A DNA stretch of 6,423 nt, taken from contig JALUMJ010000197.1 of NCBI GenBank assembly GCA_027040375.1, forward strand, positions 1 through 6,423, written 5' to 3'. Below, in pieces: positions 1 to 5,948 of the stretch; positions within the stretch are counted from its first letter, which is position 1, and every line of letters starts with the position of its first letter. The stretch comes from Campylobacteraceae bacterium (GTDB taxonomy: Bacteria; Campylobacterota; Campylobacteria; Campylobacterales; Sulfurospirillaceae). The notes under the pieces were generated by a model. That model saw only the letters and a list, made by a program, of their open reading frames with translations, was not told where the DNA came from and ran no database searches. Both the position numbers and the translations under genes were made by a program.

Positions 1-1199
1 TGCTACCTTTTTATGCAAATGAAGTGAGTGGGTATTTTCTCTCCTCTTCTATTGCGTCATTGATGCATCTTTATTTGCTTGGTTTTGTGATGATGACTAT
101 ATTTGGTGCCATGTATCAGTTAGTTCCCGTCGTGCTTGAAATCCCAATCTTTTCAAAAGATTTTGCTTATATACAATTTTATATGTTTGTTGGTGGCATA
201 TTGATGTTCACATCTGGTTTGGCTGATGCAAATCTTACTCAGATTTTACCTTATGGTGCTATGCTTATGTATCTTTCAATGCTTATATTTGTAGCCAATA
301 TATTTTTGACTTATAAAAATATTTTTAGATGGGATATAGTAGCAAAATTCATATTTGTATCAAATATATTTTTAACCATAGGAGTAACTATAGGCTTTAT
401 AATAGCACTAAATCTCGTATATGGTTTTTACCCTGATATACTAGGACTTGTACAAATGCATATAGCTACTACAATCTTTGGCTATGTGATTATGACTATC
501 ATGGGAATAGGTATGATTTTGCTACCTATGTTTTCACTCTCTCATGGATTCAAACAAACTTCGATAGAAGTCGCATTTTACACTATAATCACAGGCTTAG
601 TTCTGTTTTTACTTGGAACATTTTTAAAGCTAGATATACTTAAATTTGGAGGTATTATCCTTTCGATTGTTGCAATTTTTCTTGCATTGTATCAAATGTA
701 CCTGATATTTTCTACAAGAATCAGAAAACAAAATGACTTTTGGGCAAAAAATATGATGGCTTCATTTGCTACGCTCATCATCTCTTTTTTTATACTTTTA
801 GCAGGAGTTATAACTGGAAATGACACTTACTATCTGCTCTTTGGTTTCACTCTCTTCTTTGGATTTTTCACATTTTTTGTAGTTGGTCACATCTATAAAA
901 TACTTCCATTTTTGGTTTGGTATCAAAGATATTCTCCTTTAGTTGGAAAACTAAAAGTACCTATGTTAAATGATATGGTAAAAGAAAAAGTCGCAGATAT
1001 TCAATTTTGGATAACTTTAATTGGGTTATTATTGGCAATAAGCGCGATAGCTTTTAAAATTCCTGTTGTATTTCAAGTGGGAACTATGATTATGGGAATA
1101 GGCACACTATTGGTTATATACAATATATATTATACGCTTATTTACGGAATAGATGAATTAGAAAATTATTATAAAGGATTAGAAAATGGCAGTAACTGA
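1..1199 (+). CDS. Heme-copper oxidase subunit I-like / NnrS-like polytopic membrane protein (5' end outside window)
   Basis: The reading frame is open from the first complete codon (position 3) with no stop upstream, so the true start lies before the window; the GTG at 24 is only an in-frame valine-type codon. About 398 codons are visible, with roughly eleven hydrophobic helices and short loops, so this is an inner-membrane protein. Few histidines occur; those at 66-68 (MHLYLLGF), 459-461 (QMHIATT) and 888-890 (VVGHIYKILPFLVW) lie in or at the ends of helices and are candidate heme ligands. The segments around GAMYQLVPVVLE and GHIYKILPFLVWYQRYSP recall stand-alone proteins distantly related to heme-copper oxidase subunit I or NnrS. 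No adjacent HH pair, as used for CuB, is visible, so oxygen reduction is not supported. The stop overlaps the DUF59 gene by 14 nt, suggesting coupled expression. Family placement is from memory of motifs; the function is unknown. Confidence 0.6.
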   Translation, partial: LPFYANEVSGYFLSSSIASLMHLYLLGFVMMTIFGAMYQLVPVVLEIPIFSKDFAYIQFYMFVGGILMFTSGLADANLTQILPYGAMLMYLSMLIFVANIFLTYKNIFRWDIVAKFIFVSNIFLTIGVTIGFIIALNLVYGFYPDILGLVQMHIATTIFGYVIMTIMGIGMILLPMFSLSHGFKQTSIEVAFYTIITGLVLFLLGTFLKLDILKFGGIILSIVAIFLALYQMYLIFSTRIRKQNDFWAKNMMASFATLIISFFILLAGVITGNDTYYLLFGFTLFFGFFTFFVVGHIYKILPFLVWYQRYSPLVGKLKVPMLNDMVKEKVADIQFWITLIGLLLAISAIAFKIPVVFQVGTMIMGIGTLLVIYNIYYTLIYGIDELENYYKGLENGSN

Positions 1200-1488
1200 A
1201 GAAATGGTATATGATGCGATAAAAACAGTCATAGATCCTGAGGTAGGATTTGATATCTACTCTCTAGGGTTAATTTACGGAGCTAAGATAGAAGGTGATC
1301 ACGCACATGTAACAATGACACTTTCTACTAGAGGTTGCCCTCTTCATGAAATGATGAAGCAATGGACAAAAGAAGCAGTTGAGAAGATTGATGGCATAAA
1401 TAGTTGTGAAGTTGAAATCGTCTGGGAGCCAGCATGGAATGTAACTATGGCGAGCGATGAAGTAAAAAAAGCACTAGGAGCATTTTAA
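1186..1488 (+). CDS. DUF59/MIP18-family (SufT/PaaD-like) iron-sulfur cluster assembly factor
   Basis: This 100-residue protein is the usual size of a stand-alone DUF59 (MIP18-like) domain. Seen: the N-terminal DPE motif at residues 17-19, followed by IYSLGLIY (24-31), then VTMTLSTRGCP with the conserved reactive Cys51, and a C-terminal VWEPAWNVTMAS (79-90) matching the family's VWEPPW signature. Members of the family (SufT, PaaD, eukaryotic CIA2/MIP18) help load or carry Fe-S clusters onto client proteins in the cytosol. The ATG lies 14 nt inside the preceding membrane-protein gene, with AAAGGA about 8 nt upstream as ribosome binding site. The stop overlaps the next start by one base (TAATG). 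There are no suf genes in the window, so it may be a dedicated maturation factor for this cluster, which is inference. Confidence 0.85.
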   Translation: MAVTEEMVYDAIKTVIDPEVGFDIYSLGLIYGAKIEGDHAHVTMTLSTRGCPLHEMMKQWTKEAVEKIDGINSCEVEIVWEPAWNVTMASDEVKKALGAF

Positions 1489-2090
1489 TGAGTTTCCCAA
1501 AATTTTTCAGTGAAGTTCCAGGAATTACAACTTTTGATCCCTTGGCTTTAACACTTGGAACCGTAGAAGACGGAATTATAAAATATAATTATACCCAGAT
1601 AGTAAAATCAGCAGGACACAGTTGTCCAACAGTAGCGGGTGCATACCTTATGACACTAAAAGCACTTGATGCTCTTTATCCTGATACACCTGCCATTAGA
1701 GGAGAGGTAAAAGTAGAATTTAAAGAGGGCTTAGAAGATGGTGTGGCTGGAGTCATAGCAAATGTTATATCAAATATAACAGGTGCAACAGACAAAAGTG
1801 GTTTCAAAGGTTTAAATGGTAGATTTGCGAGGCACTCTTTGATGAACTTTGAAGCAAATATAAACTCTAGTGCAAGATTTACAAGAGTTGATAACGGTAA
1901 AAGTGTAAATGTTGATTATAACCCAGGAATAGTCCCACCCAATCCAAAAATGCAAGAATTAATGGGCTTAGTTATGACGCAAAATGCAAATGAAAAACAG
2001 GTAAAAGAGTTTGGCGAGCTATGGCAAGAAAGAGTCAAAAGAATTCTTATAGACAACATAAATAACCAAGAGATGATAAAAGTATATTAA
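1488..2090 (+). CDS. Divergent FmdE-like protein
   Basis: A 200-residue soluble protein with no signal peptide or membrane segment. Residues 40-54 read KSAGHSCPTVAGAYL, matching the GHxCPxxxxG signature at the start of the FmdE domain (first named from the formylmethanofuran dehydrogenase operon of methanogens). His44 and Cys46 would be metal-binding or catalytic residues. Residues 74-122 (KVEFKEGLEDG, then TGATDKSGFKGLNGRFARHS) align in pattern with the family's D-rich and TGCTxGxGN segments, but the family cysteines there are absent: Cys46 is the only cysteine. The C-terminal zinc-finger tail of some members is also absent. The ATG overlaps the DUF59 stop (TAATG), with AGGAG upstream at about 1475-1479, so translation is probably coupled. 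A role in methanogenesis is not implied; the actual function is unknown. A two-hairpin terminator region follows. Confidence 0.65.
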   Translation: MSFPKFFSEVPGITTFDPLALTLGTVEDGIIKYNYTQIVKSAGHSCPTVAGAYLMTLKALDALYPDTPAIRGEVKVEFKEGLEDGVAGVIANVISNITGATDKSGFKGLNGRFARHSLMNFEANINSSARFTRVDNGKSVNVDYNPGIVPPNPKMQELMGLVMTQNANEKQVKEFGELWQERVKRILIDNINNQEMIKVY

Positions 2091-2117
2091 TAATAATTTT
2101 AAATCTGTCCGTGTTCG

Positions 2118-2147
2118 AGTAGATATATAAACTTTTATATATCTACT
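2118..2147. terminator. Perfect AT-rich 14-bp inverted repeat (hairpin 1 of the convergent region)
   Basis: The arms 2118-2131 and 2134-2147 are exact reverse complements with a 2-nt centre, so the RNA would form about a 12-13 bp stem with a small loop. Downstream on the plus strand is TCTTATAA, only weakly U-rich; on the minus strand there is no U-tract. It lies 28 nt after the FmdE-like stop and probably contributes to ending transcription from the plus-strand cluster or to protecting 3' ends. Confidence 0.55.
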
Positions 2148-2151
2148 TCTT

Positions 2152-2186
2152 ATAACATAAGCCACCTAAATGGTGGCTTATGTTAT
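2152..2186. terminator. Strong 15-bp hairpin terminator between converging operons (hairpin 2)
   Basis: The arms 2152-2166 and 2172-2186 are perfect reverse complements containing a CCACC/GGTGG core, with a 5-nt loop TAAAT. On the plus strand the stem is followed by TTATTTTCT, a fair Rho-independent tail for the FmdE-like cluster. On the minus strand it starts at the last base of the rplS stop codon and is followed by AAGAAG, so it lacks a U-tract there; it could still act as the 3' end structure of the rpsP-rplS mRNA. It is best read as a bidirectional terminator, stronger in the plus direction. Confidence 0.75.
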
Positions 2187-2542
2187 TATTTTCTAAGTTC
2201 TCTAATTTTTGCAGCTTTTCCTCTTCTATCTCTTAGATAAAAAAGTTTAGCTCTTCTAACGCGTCCTCTTCTAACAACAGTTATGCTGTCGATACTGTCA
2301 GAATATAGAGGGAAAATCCTCTCAACACCGATAGAGTTAGCTCCAATTTTTCTTACCATGAAAGTAGCTCCTGTACCAGTACCTCTTTTAGCGATACAAA
2401 CACCTTCATAATTTTGAATTCTTTGTTTGTCACCCTCTTTAATAGTAACAGCAACTCTTAGTGTGTCACCAGCTCTAAAATCAGGAATCTTTTTTTCACT
2501 AACTTGTGCTTGCTCAAATGATTCTATGTATTTATTTCTCAT
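2186..2542 (-). CDS. rplS: 50S ribosomal protein bL19
   Basis: The 118-residue product is the usual length for bL19, which sits at the interface of the ribosomal subunits. Recognisable segments are [10 protein letters not shown] at the start, [11 protein letters not shown] (a typical bL19 motif), [28 protein letters not shown] and the basic C-terminal tail [19 protein letters not shown]. The start is set at ATG 2542; an in-frame TTG one codon upstream is not needed. AAGGA at 2550-2554 lies 7 nt before this ATG, inside the 3' end of trmD, and the two genes overlap by 11 nt. It is the last gene of the rpsP operon, as in other Campylobacterota, and its stop runs directly into a strong hairpin. 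Confidence 0.97.
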   Translation of the reverse strand: MRNKYIESFEQAQVSEKKIPDFRAGDTLRVAVTIKEGDKQRIQNYEGVCIAKRGTGTGATFMVRKIGANSIGVERIFPLYSDSIDSITVVRRGRVRRAKLFYLRDRRGKAAKIRELRK

Positions 2543-3233
2543 CAAATTGTCCTTTATTTCGCAAAAATAGGTCTGGTCTGAAATATTTTGTTTTTAGACC
2601 TGACATTTCTTTTTTTAAGGTGCAGATTATAGCGTGATTTCCCTTTAAAAACTCTGAGGGGATAGCACTATCTCTGAAAATATTTGGTTTTGTAAAAGAT
2701 GGTGCTTCTAAAGCTCCATCTTCAAAACTTTCCTCACTTAAAGAGTCCTCATTTCCGAGGACTCCTTTTATGTTTCTGCTAATCGCATCGCTCATGACCA
2801 GACTAGCCAACTCACCACCAGTCAAGACATAATCGCCAATAGAAAAAACTTCATCCCCATACTCTTCGATCACTCGTTCATCAATTCCCTCATACCTGCC
2901 ACTAACAAAAACGATATGTTCTTTTTTTGCCAATCTTTTAGCATCAATCTGACGAAATGGCTTTCCAGCAGGAGCTGGAAAAATGATGTGAGCATTTGGA
3001 TTATCTTTTTTGATAATATCAAGCAAATCACAAATAGGCTCTGGAAACATCAAGAGTCCAGCACCACCTCCAGCTTGATAATCATCCACTTTTTGGTGTT
3101 TGTTTTTTGCATAATCTCTTGGATTTTTAAATTCCAACTCCAAGATTTTAGCATTTTGTGCTCTTTTTAAGATTGAATCTTCAAAATATGGTTTTACCAG
3201 ATTTTCAAAAAGAGTTACAAAGGTGAATTTCAT
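2532..3233 (-). CDS. trmD: tRNA (guanine-37-N1)-methyltransferase TrmD
   Basis: TrmD uses S-adenosylmethionine to make m1G37 in tRNAs reading codons such as CCN and CUN, preventing +1 frameshifts. The 233-residue protein has the SPOUT trefoil-knot signatures: [14 protein letters not shown] (49-62), FPAPAGKPF (85-93), [12 protein letters not shown] (110-121) and [14 protein letters not shown] (130-143) for cofactor binding. Arg153 (AISRN) and Asp172 (FEDG) match the conserved Arg/Asp pair implicated in catalysis in characterised TrmD. The C-terminal domain retains FLKGNHA (195-201). ATG overlaps the rimM stop by 4 nt (ATGA) and only a weak GAGA-type site precedes it, so translation is probably coupled to rimM. 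The 3' end overlaps rplS by 11 nt. It appears complete and unbroken. Confidence 0.97.
   Translation of the reverse strand: MKFTFVTLFENLVKPYFEDSILKRAQNAKILELEFKNPRDYAKNKHQKVDDYQAGGGAGLLMFPEPICDLLDIIKKDNPNAHIIFPAPAGKPFRQIDAKRLAKKEHIVFVSGRYEGIDERVIEEYGDEVFSIGDYVLTGGELASLVMSDAISRNIKGVLGNEDSLSEESFEDGALEAPSFTKPNIFRDSAIPSEFLKGNHAIICTLKKEMSGLKTKYFRPDLFLRNKGQFDEK
2549..2555 (-). promoter_or_regulatory. rplS ribosome binding site inside trmD
   Basis: The minus strand reads AAAGGAC seven nucleotides before ATG 2542. It decides the rplS start in favour of this ATG over the adjacent TTG at 2545 and shows that bL19 has its own good initiation site despite overlapping trmD, consistent with the higher ribosomal-protein demand. 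Confidence 0.75.
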
Positions 3234-3763
3234 GAATTCTCTAAAATTCCAAATGCATCTTTAGAATATATAATTTTTTCATTCTTGTCAAAATCAATAA
3301 TATATCTATCTATATAAGGCACATAGAACAGTTTTGGAAAGTTTTGCTCCACTAACTCATCTGAAGTTTTGATTATAAGATAGTCATTCGCACCAATTCT
3401 CTCAATCTCATCTACTTTACCTAAGATTTTATCATTTTCTTTAAGCTTTGAACCCACCATATCAAACCAAAAATACTCTCCATCTCCAAGATTGCACTCT
3501 TTTGCTGAGTCATCTTTGCTAACTAAAAGATTTATATTAACAAGTTTTGCAGCATCTTCACGAGTATTATAATCTTGAAAAGAAACGGTTTTTTTTGTTG
3601 GATTATATGAGTTTATCGTCAGTTTGAAGTTTTTATCTGTATAAAATGAGGCATTTGAATGAAATTGCTCAGGAAAGTCGCAGTGAATATTTAACTTCAA
3701 TTCACCCCTTAGTCCTACAAGTCGCCCTATTTTAGCGACTTGTACTAGATTTTCTTCATTCAT
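3230..3763 (-). CDS. rimM: Ribosome maturation factor RimM
   Basis: RimM binds uS19 and assists maturation of the 30S head and 16S rRNA 3' domain. The 177-residue protein is normal length and shows both expected domains: an N-terminal RimM beta-barrel opening with [16 protein letters not shown] (residues 8-23), and a C-terminal PRC-barrel with YFWFDMVG (97-104), [18 protein letters not shown] (118-135) and the [14 protein letters not shown] stretch that matches the family's P-x-hydrophobic-x-x-hydrophobic motif. It starts one nucleotide after the khpA stop with no clear Shine-Dalgarno, and ends in an ATGA overlap with trmD, so it is almost certainly translated by coupling. Sequence conservation is modest outside the motifs, as usual for RimM. 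Confidence 0.93.
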   Translation of the reverse strand: MNEENLVQVAKIGRLVGLRGELKLNIHCDFPEQFHSNASFYTDKNFKLTINSYNPTKKTVSFQDYNTREDAAKLVNINLLVSKDDSAKECNLGDGEYFWFDMVGSKLKENDKILGKVDEIERIGANDYLIIKTSDELVEQNFPKLFYVPYIDRYIIDFDKNEKIIYSKDAFGILENS

Positions 3764-3764
3764 T

Positions 3765-4010
3765 TTATTCGTCGTTTGCTTTTACGCTCACTCTATATGA
3801 AATTCCGTCTTTTGCTTTACAGCCAGACACGATAGTTTTTAATGAGTTTATCATCTTTCCATCTTTGCCTATAAGCTTGCCTGTATCGCCTTTATCTGCA
3901 TATATAGTTATCTCGCTAAAAGTTTCATCAACATCAGTTTTTTCAACCCTAACTGTACTAGGGTTGTCAACTAAAAGTTTTGCAAATTCATAAAAAAATT
4001 GATCAATCAT
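3765..4010 (-). CDS. khpA: KhpA-type single-KH RNA-binding protein
   Basis: An 81-residue protein consisting of one KH domain with the nucleic-acid-binding loop in GKLIGKDGKMINSLK (GxxG is GKDG), the size and architecture of KhpA (YlqC). In Gram-positive bacteria KhpA pairs with KhpB/Jag to bind many RNAs and affect cell growth; its role in Campylobacterota is less defined. Its position between rpsP and rimM is the conserved one. It starts two nucleotides after the rpsP stop without a clear Shine-Dalgarno and is followed one nucleotide later by rimM, suggesting translational coupling throughout. No KhpB partner is visible in the window. Confidence 0.92.
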   Translation of the reverse strand: MIDQFFYEFAKLLVDNPSTVRVEKTDVDETFSEITIYADKGDTGKLIGKDGKMINSLKTIVSGCKAKDGISYRVSVKANDE

Positions 4011-4012
4011 GA

Positions 4013-4240
4013 CTATTTGCCAGTGATTTTTGTAACCCTGTCGCTTACTTTAGCTCCAACGCTTTTCCAATAAGCCAATCTTTCCATATCAACGCTAACA
4101 GTTTCAGGGTCTGTCAAAGGATTGTAATATCCTATAGATTCTATCCAACCACTATCTCTTCTTTTTCTGCTATCAGTTACTACTACTCTATAAAATGGCT
4201 TCTTTTTTCTTCCCATTCTAGTCAATCTTACTGTTGTCAT
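4013..4240 (-). CDS. rpsP: 30S ribosomal protein bS16
   Basis: A 75-residue protein of typical bS16 length, beginning [20 protein letters not shown] and continuing with [19 protein letters not shown] and [15 protein letters not shown], all hallmark bS16 segments. bS16 is an early-binding protein needed for 30S body assembly. A clear Shine-Dalgarno, AAGGAAG on the minus strand (complement of about 4245-4251), precedes the ATG by 4 nt. It is the first gene of the operon here: a promoter and a leader of about 130 nt lie upstream, whereas in Campylobacter ffh directly precedes it. The gene looks complete. Confidence 0.97.
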   Translation of the reverse strand: MTTVRLTRMGRKKKPFYRVVVTDSRKRRDSGWIESIGYYNPLTDPETVSVDMERLAYWKSVGAKVSDRVTKITGK

Positions 4241-4374
4241 TTTTCTTCCTTTTTTAAAATAATGTTATGAGGGATAAGTGTAAATGCAGAATAAATAGTT
4301 ATAATGCCTCTTACCGCCACATAGGCGTCATACAACTCTTGATCACAGAGGGATTATTGCAAGAGTCAAAACGA
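4241..4374 (-). promoter_or_regulatory. Structured 5' leader of the rpsP operon (candidate cis-regulatory RNA)
   Basis: From the predicted transcription start to the rpsP ATG there are about 134 untranslated nucleotides. Read on the minus strand, hairpin A has arms at 4360-4366 and 4335-4341 (ACTCTTG/CAAGAGT, extendable to about 9 bp with two G-U pairs) around an 18-nt loop. Hairpin B has arms at 4324-4327 and 4315-4318 (CGCC/GGCG) around a 5-nt loop. CCUCU in loop A (4347-4351) can pair with AGAGG just after hairpin B (4307-4311), an H-type pseudoknot. The heptamer ATCCCTC occurs both in loop A (4348-4354) and near 4269-4275, giving AGAGG a partly alternative partner. A ribosomal-protein autoregulatory leader is a reasonable guess; I recognise no named RNA family. 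The folding is by eye only. Confidence 0.45.
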
Positions 4375-4380
4375 GCGTGA

Positions 4381-4409
4381 ATTATAGCTAAAACTTCTTT
4401 AAAAGTAAA
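4381..4409 (-). promoter_or_regulatory. Sigma70-type promoter of the rpsP operon
   Basis: On the minus strand a perfect -10 box TATAAT (4386-4381) is preceded after 17 bp by TTTACT (4409-4404), a partial match to TTGACA, with T-rich sequence between them. The start would be about 7 nt downstream, near 4374. The position 140 bp upstream of rpsP fits a promoter that lets the translation operon be expressed independently of the restriction genes upstream. Confidence 0.7.
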
Positions 4410-4538
4410 GAGTTGAAAAATCATTTATTTTTTATTCTTTAATTCTTTTTTTGGCCAAATAATTATCAACTGTGTAGTTTTTTAAAACTCTTTTCCAGTG
4501 CTTTATGCCGTGGTCTCTATAAAATCTTATTCTATTTT
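4410..4538 (-). other. mcrB 3' flank; AT-rich, with an open frame of unknown meaning
   Basis: This stretch between the mcrB stop and the rpsP promoter holds no convincing terminator: the best candidate is the short AT palindrome AGTTTTTTAAAACT at 4476-4489. A minus-strand frame without a plausible start codon stays open from 4569 (inside the mcrB 3' end, another frame) to a TAA at 4432-4434. It encodes a non-repetitive 45-residue peptide containing RFYRDHGIKHWKRVLKNY. It may be a remnant of an older gene end at this locus, or chance. Nothing else is recognised. Confidence 0.25.
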
Positions 4539-5948
4539 TTAAAAATGAGGCTTCAAAATATCCAGTACTTCATATAGTTCCTCTTTATCTCCATAAAAAT
4601 ACTCTTCCAAAAGTGGCTTTATTTTGTACTTACATGTAAAGTCCAACTCTTTTTCGTTTTCTATGTTCATAAAATAACTGTGTCCTATCTGGCATTCACT
4701 ATCTAACTTTTCATTTAAATCTATCATCAAGTTTTTTGCATTTTCATACTTTACAAGTTCAGGGCTTGGCGTCATTTGGATAAAAGTAAATCTTCTTCTA
4801 AGGGCAATATCTATCAAGGCTATTGATTTATCTGTGCTATTCATGGTTCCTATTATATAGATATTTGATGGTATGCTAAACTCTTCTTTTGAGTAGGGAA
4901 GTGTTACATGTAGAGAGCCTCTTTTGTCTTCTTCTATAAGGGTTATGAGTTCACCGAAGATTTTAGATATATTTCCTCTGTTGATTTCATCTATGACAAG
5001 GTAGTAATTTTTTTCTAAATCCTTTTTTGCATTTTCACATAAATCTTTAAAAACTCCATTTCTGAGTTTAATCTCACCATTATCATTTGGTCTAAATCCT
5101 TCTATAAAATCTTCATAACCGAAACTTTGGTGAAAAGTTATAAATTTTACTCTACTATTTATATTTTCAACAAGCTGATTTGCTTCTTTGTTATCATTTA
5201 ATGAATTTTCTTCGATTTGTGCAAATATATCTTTTTCTTCTTGTTTCGTTTCTAAAAGACTAATTAATTTTTTTGTATTATAAGTTTTTCCAACTCCTGG
5301 GACTCCGTAAAGGAGTACATTTCTTATTCTATTATTGATAGTTGTTTCTTTTTCTTTTAATTCCATATTTACTCCTATTTTCAAGAGGTTGTTTTTAACT
5401 TTTTTAATTTCATTAAGTCTTTGGTTTAATTCATCTTGAGAAATAAAAAAATCTTTTTCTAAACCATTTTCTTTTATTAACTTATCAACATAAGGTTTAA
5501 AAATTGTAAGAAAATATTTTAAATTATCTTTTAAATTGCTACTTTTGAAAACAGCAAAATATTTTTTTTCATGTTTTTTTTGAATTTCTTTAATTTCTGG
5601 GGACTTCTCTAAATAGGCAAGTAAATTTTGATACAACTCTTCTTCTTTTGAAGTAATTCCTTGAACTTTCTTATAAACTATTTCAATATATTGAACATCT
5701 CCTCTAAATTCAAAACCTATTGTTTTTGTTTTATTATCTTTACATCCTCTATGATATAAAGCCACAAAAATATAATCTTCTGCACCTTGGAACCAATACC
5801 CTTTACATAATCTACATTTTAGTATATTTTCTTTGTGTCCATTATGATTTTTTCTAGGTGAAAATGTAAAATATGAATTTTCTTTTTTATATTTTAACAA
5901 ATATTCCAAAATTTCTTCATGTTTTTTTAATAAAAATTTTTCATTCAT
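4539..5948 (-). CDS. mcrB: McrB-type AAA+ GTPase subunit of a modification-dependent restriction system
   Basis: McrB recognises modified DNA with its N-terminal domain and forms AAA+ GTPase rings that drive cleavage by McrC. The 469-residue length is close to E. coli McrB. Residues 1-165 form the specificity region (KGYWFQGAEDYIFVALY, KTKTIGFEF), with C45/C48 and H66/C69 as a possible metal site; I cannot name its fold. Residues 100-200 are Lys/Glu-rich and helical. The GTPase domain has Walker A GVPGVGKT (215-222), FHQSFGYEDFIEGFRP (272-287), Walker B YLVIDEINRGN (316-326), the McrB guanine-specificity-type motif NSTD (370-373, NTAD in E. coli) and ALRRRF with arginine-finger candidates (382-387). 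AGGAG lies 5 nt before ATG 5948, which overlaps the mcrC stop (ATGA). The specificity region is clearly AT-richer than the ATPase part. The target modification cannot be read from the sequence. Confidence 0.9.
   Translation of the reverse strand: MNEKFLLKKHEEILEYLLKYKKENSYFTFSPRKNHNGHKENILKCRLCKGYWFQGAEDYIFVALYHRGCKDNKTKTIGFEFRGDVQYIEIVYKKVQGITSKEEELYQNLLAYLEKSPEIKEIQKKHEKKYFAVFKSSNLKDNLKYFLTIFKPYVDKLIKENGLEKDFFISQDELNQRLNEIKKVKNNLLKIGVNMELKEKETTINNRIRNVLLYGVPGVGKTYNTKKLISLLETKQEEKDIFAQIEENSLNDNKEANQLVENINSRVKFITFHQSFGYEDFIEGFRPNDNGEIKLRNGVFKDLCENAKKDLEKNYYLVIDEINRGNISKIFGELITLIEEDKRGSLHVTLPYSKEEFSIPSNIYIIGTMNSTDKSIALIDIALRRRFTFIQMTPSPELVKYENAKNLMIDLNEKLDSECQIGHSYFMNIENEKELDFTCKYKIKPLLEEYFYGDKEELYEVLDILKPHF
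5364..5376 (-). promoter_or_regulatory. Internal ribosome binding site and start for a short McrB form
   Basis: On the minus strand, AGGAG (5376-5372), five nucleotides and ATG (5366-5364) lie in frame within mcrB at Met195, twenty residues before Walker A. Translation from here would give a 275-residue protein (4539-5366) with the whole GTPase domain but no specificity domain. E. coli mcrB makes such a short protein, McrBs, which modulates the complex. The main mcrB start has the same AGGAG-N5-ATG geometry. Confidence 0.6.

Noticed and set aside
24..26. GTG as the true start of the first membrane protein
   Set aside because: The frame stays open to the window edge with coding-like residues before it (PFYANE), so the gene simply begins outside the window.
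2543..2545. TTG one codon upstream as the rplS start
   Set aside because: The ATG at 2542 gives the standard bL19 N-terminus (MRNKYI) and has the better-placed AAGGA site.
2916..3170. 84-codon plus-strand open frame antisense to trmD
   Set aside because: It is the shadow of trmD, whose motifs are unmistakable on the other strand; its peptide is low-quality and has no family resemblance.
4300..4305. TATAAT on the plus strand inside the rpsP leader as a promoter
   Set aside because: No -35-like sequence lies at the right distance and no gene follows on the plus strand.
4241..4374. SRP RNA (4.5S), tRNA or a known riboswitch in the rpsP leader
   Set aside because: The conserved SRP GGUC/GGAA-loop motif, tRNA TPsiC arm and any named riboswitch core were not seen.
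4476..4489. AGTTTTTTAAAACT palindrome as the mcrB terminator
   Set aside because: The stem is almost purely A-T with a tiny loop and no GC core, so it would be too weak for confident assignment.
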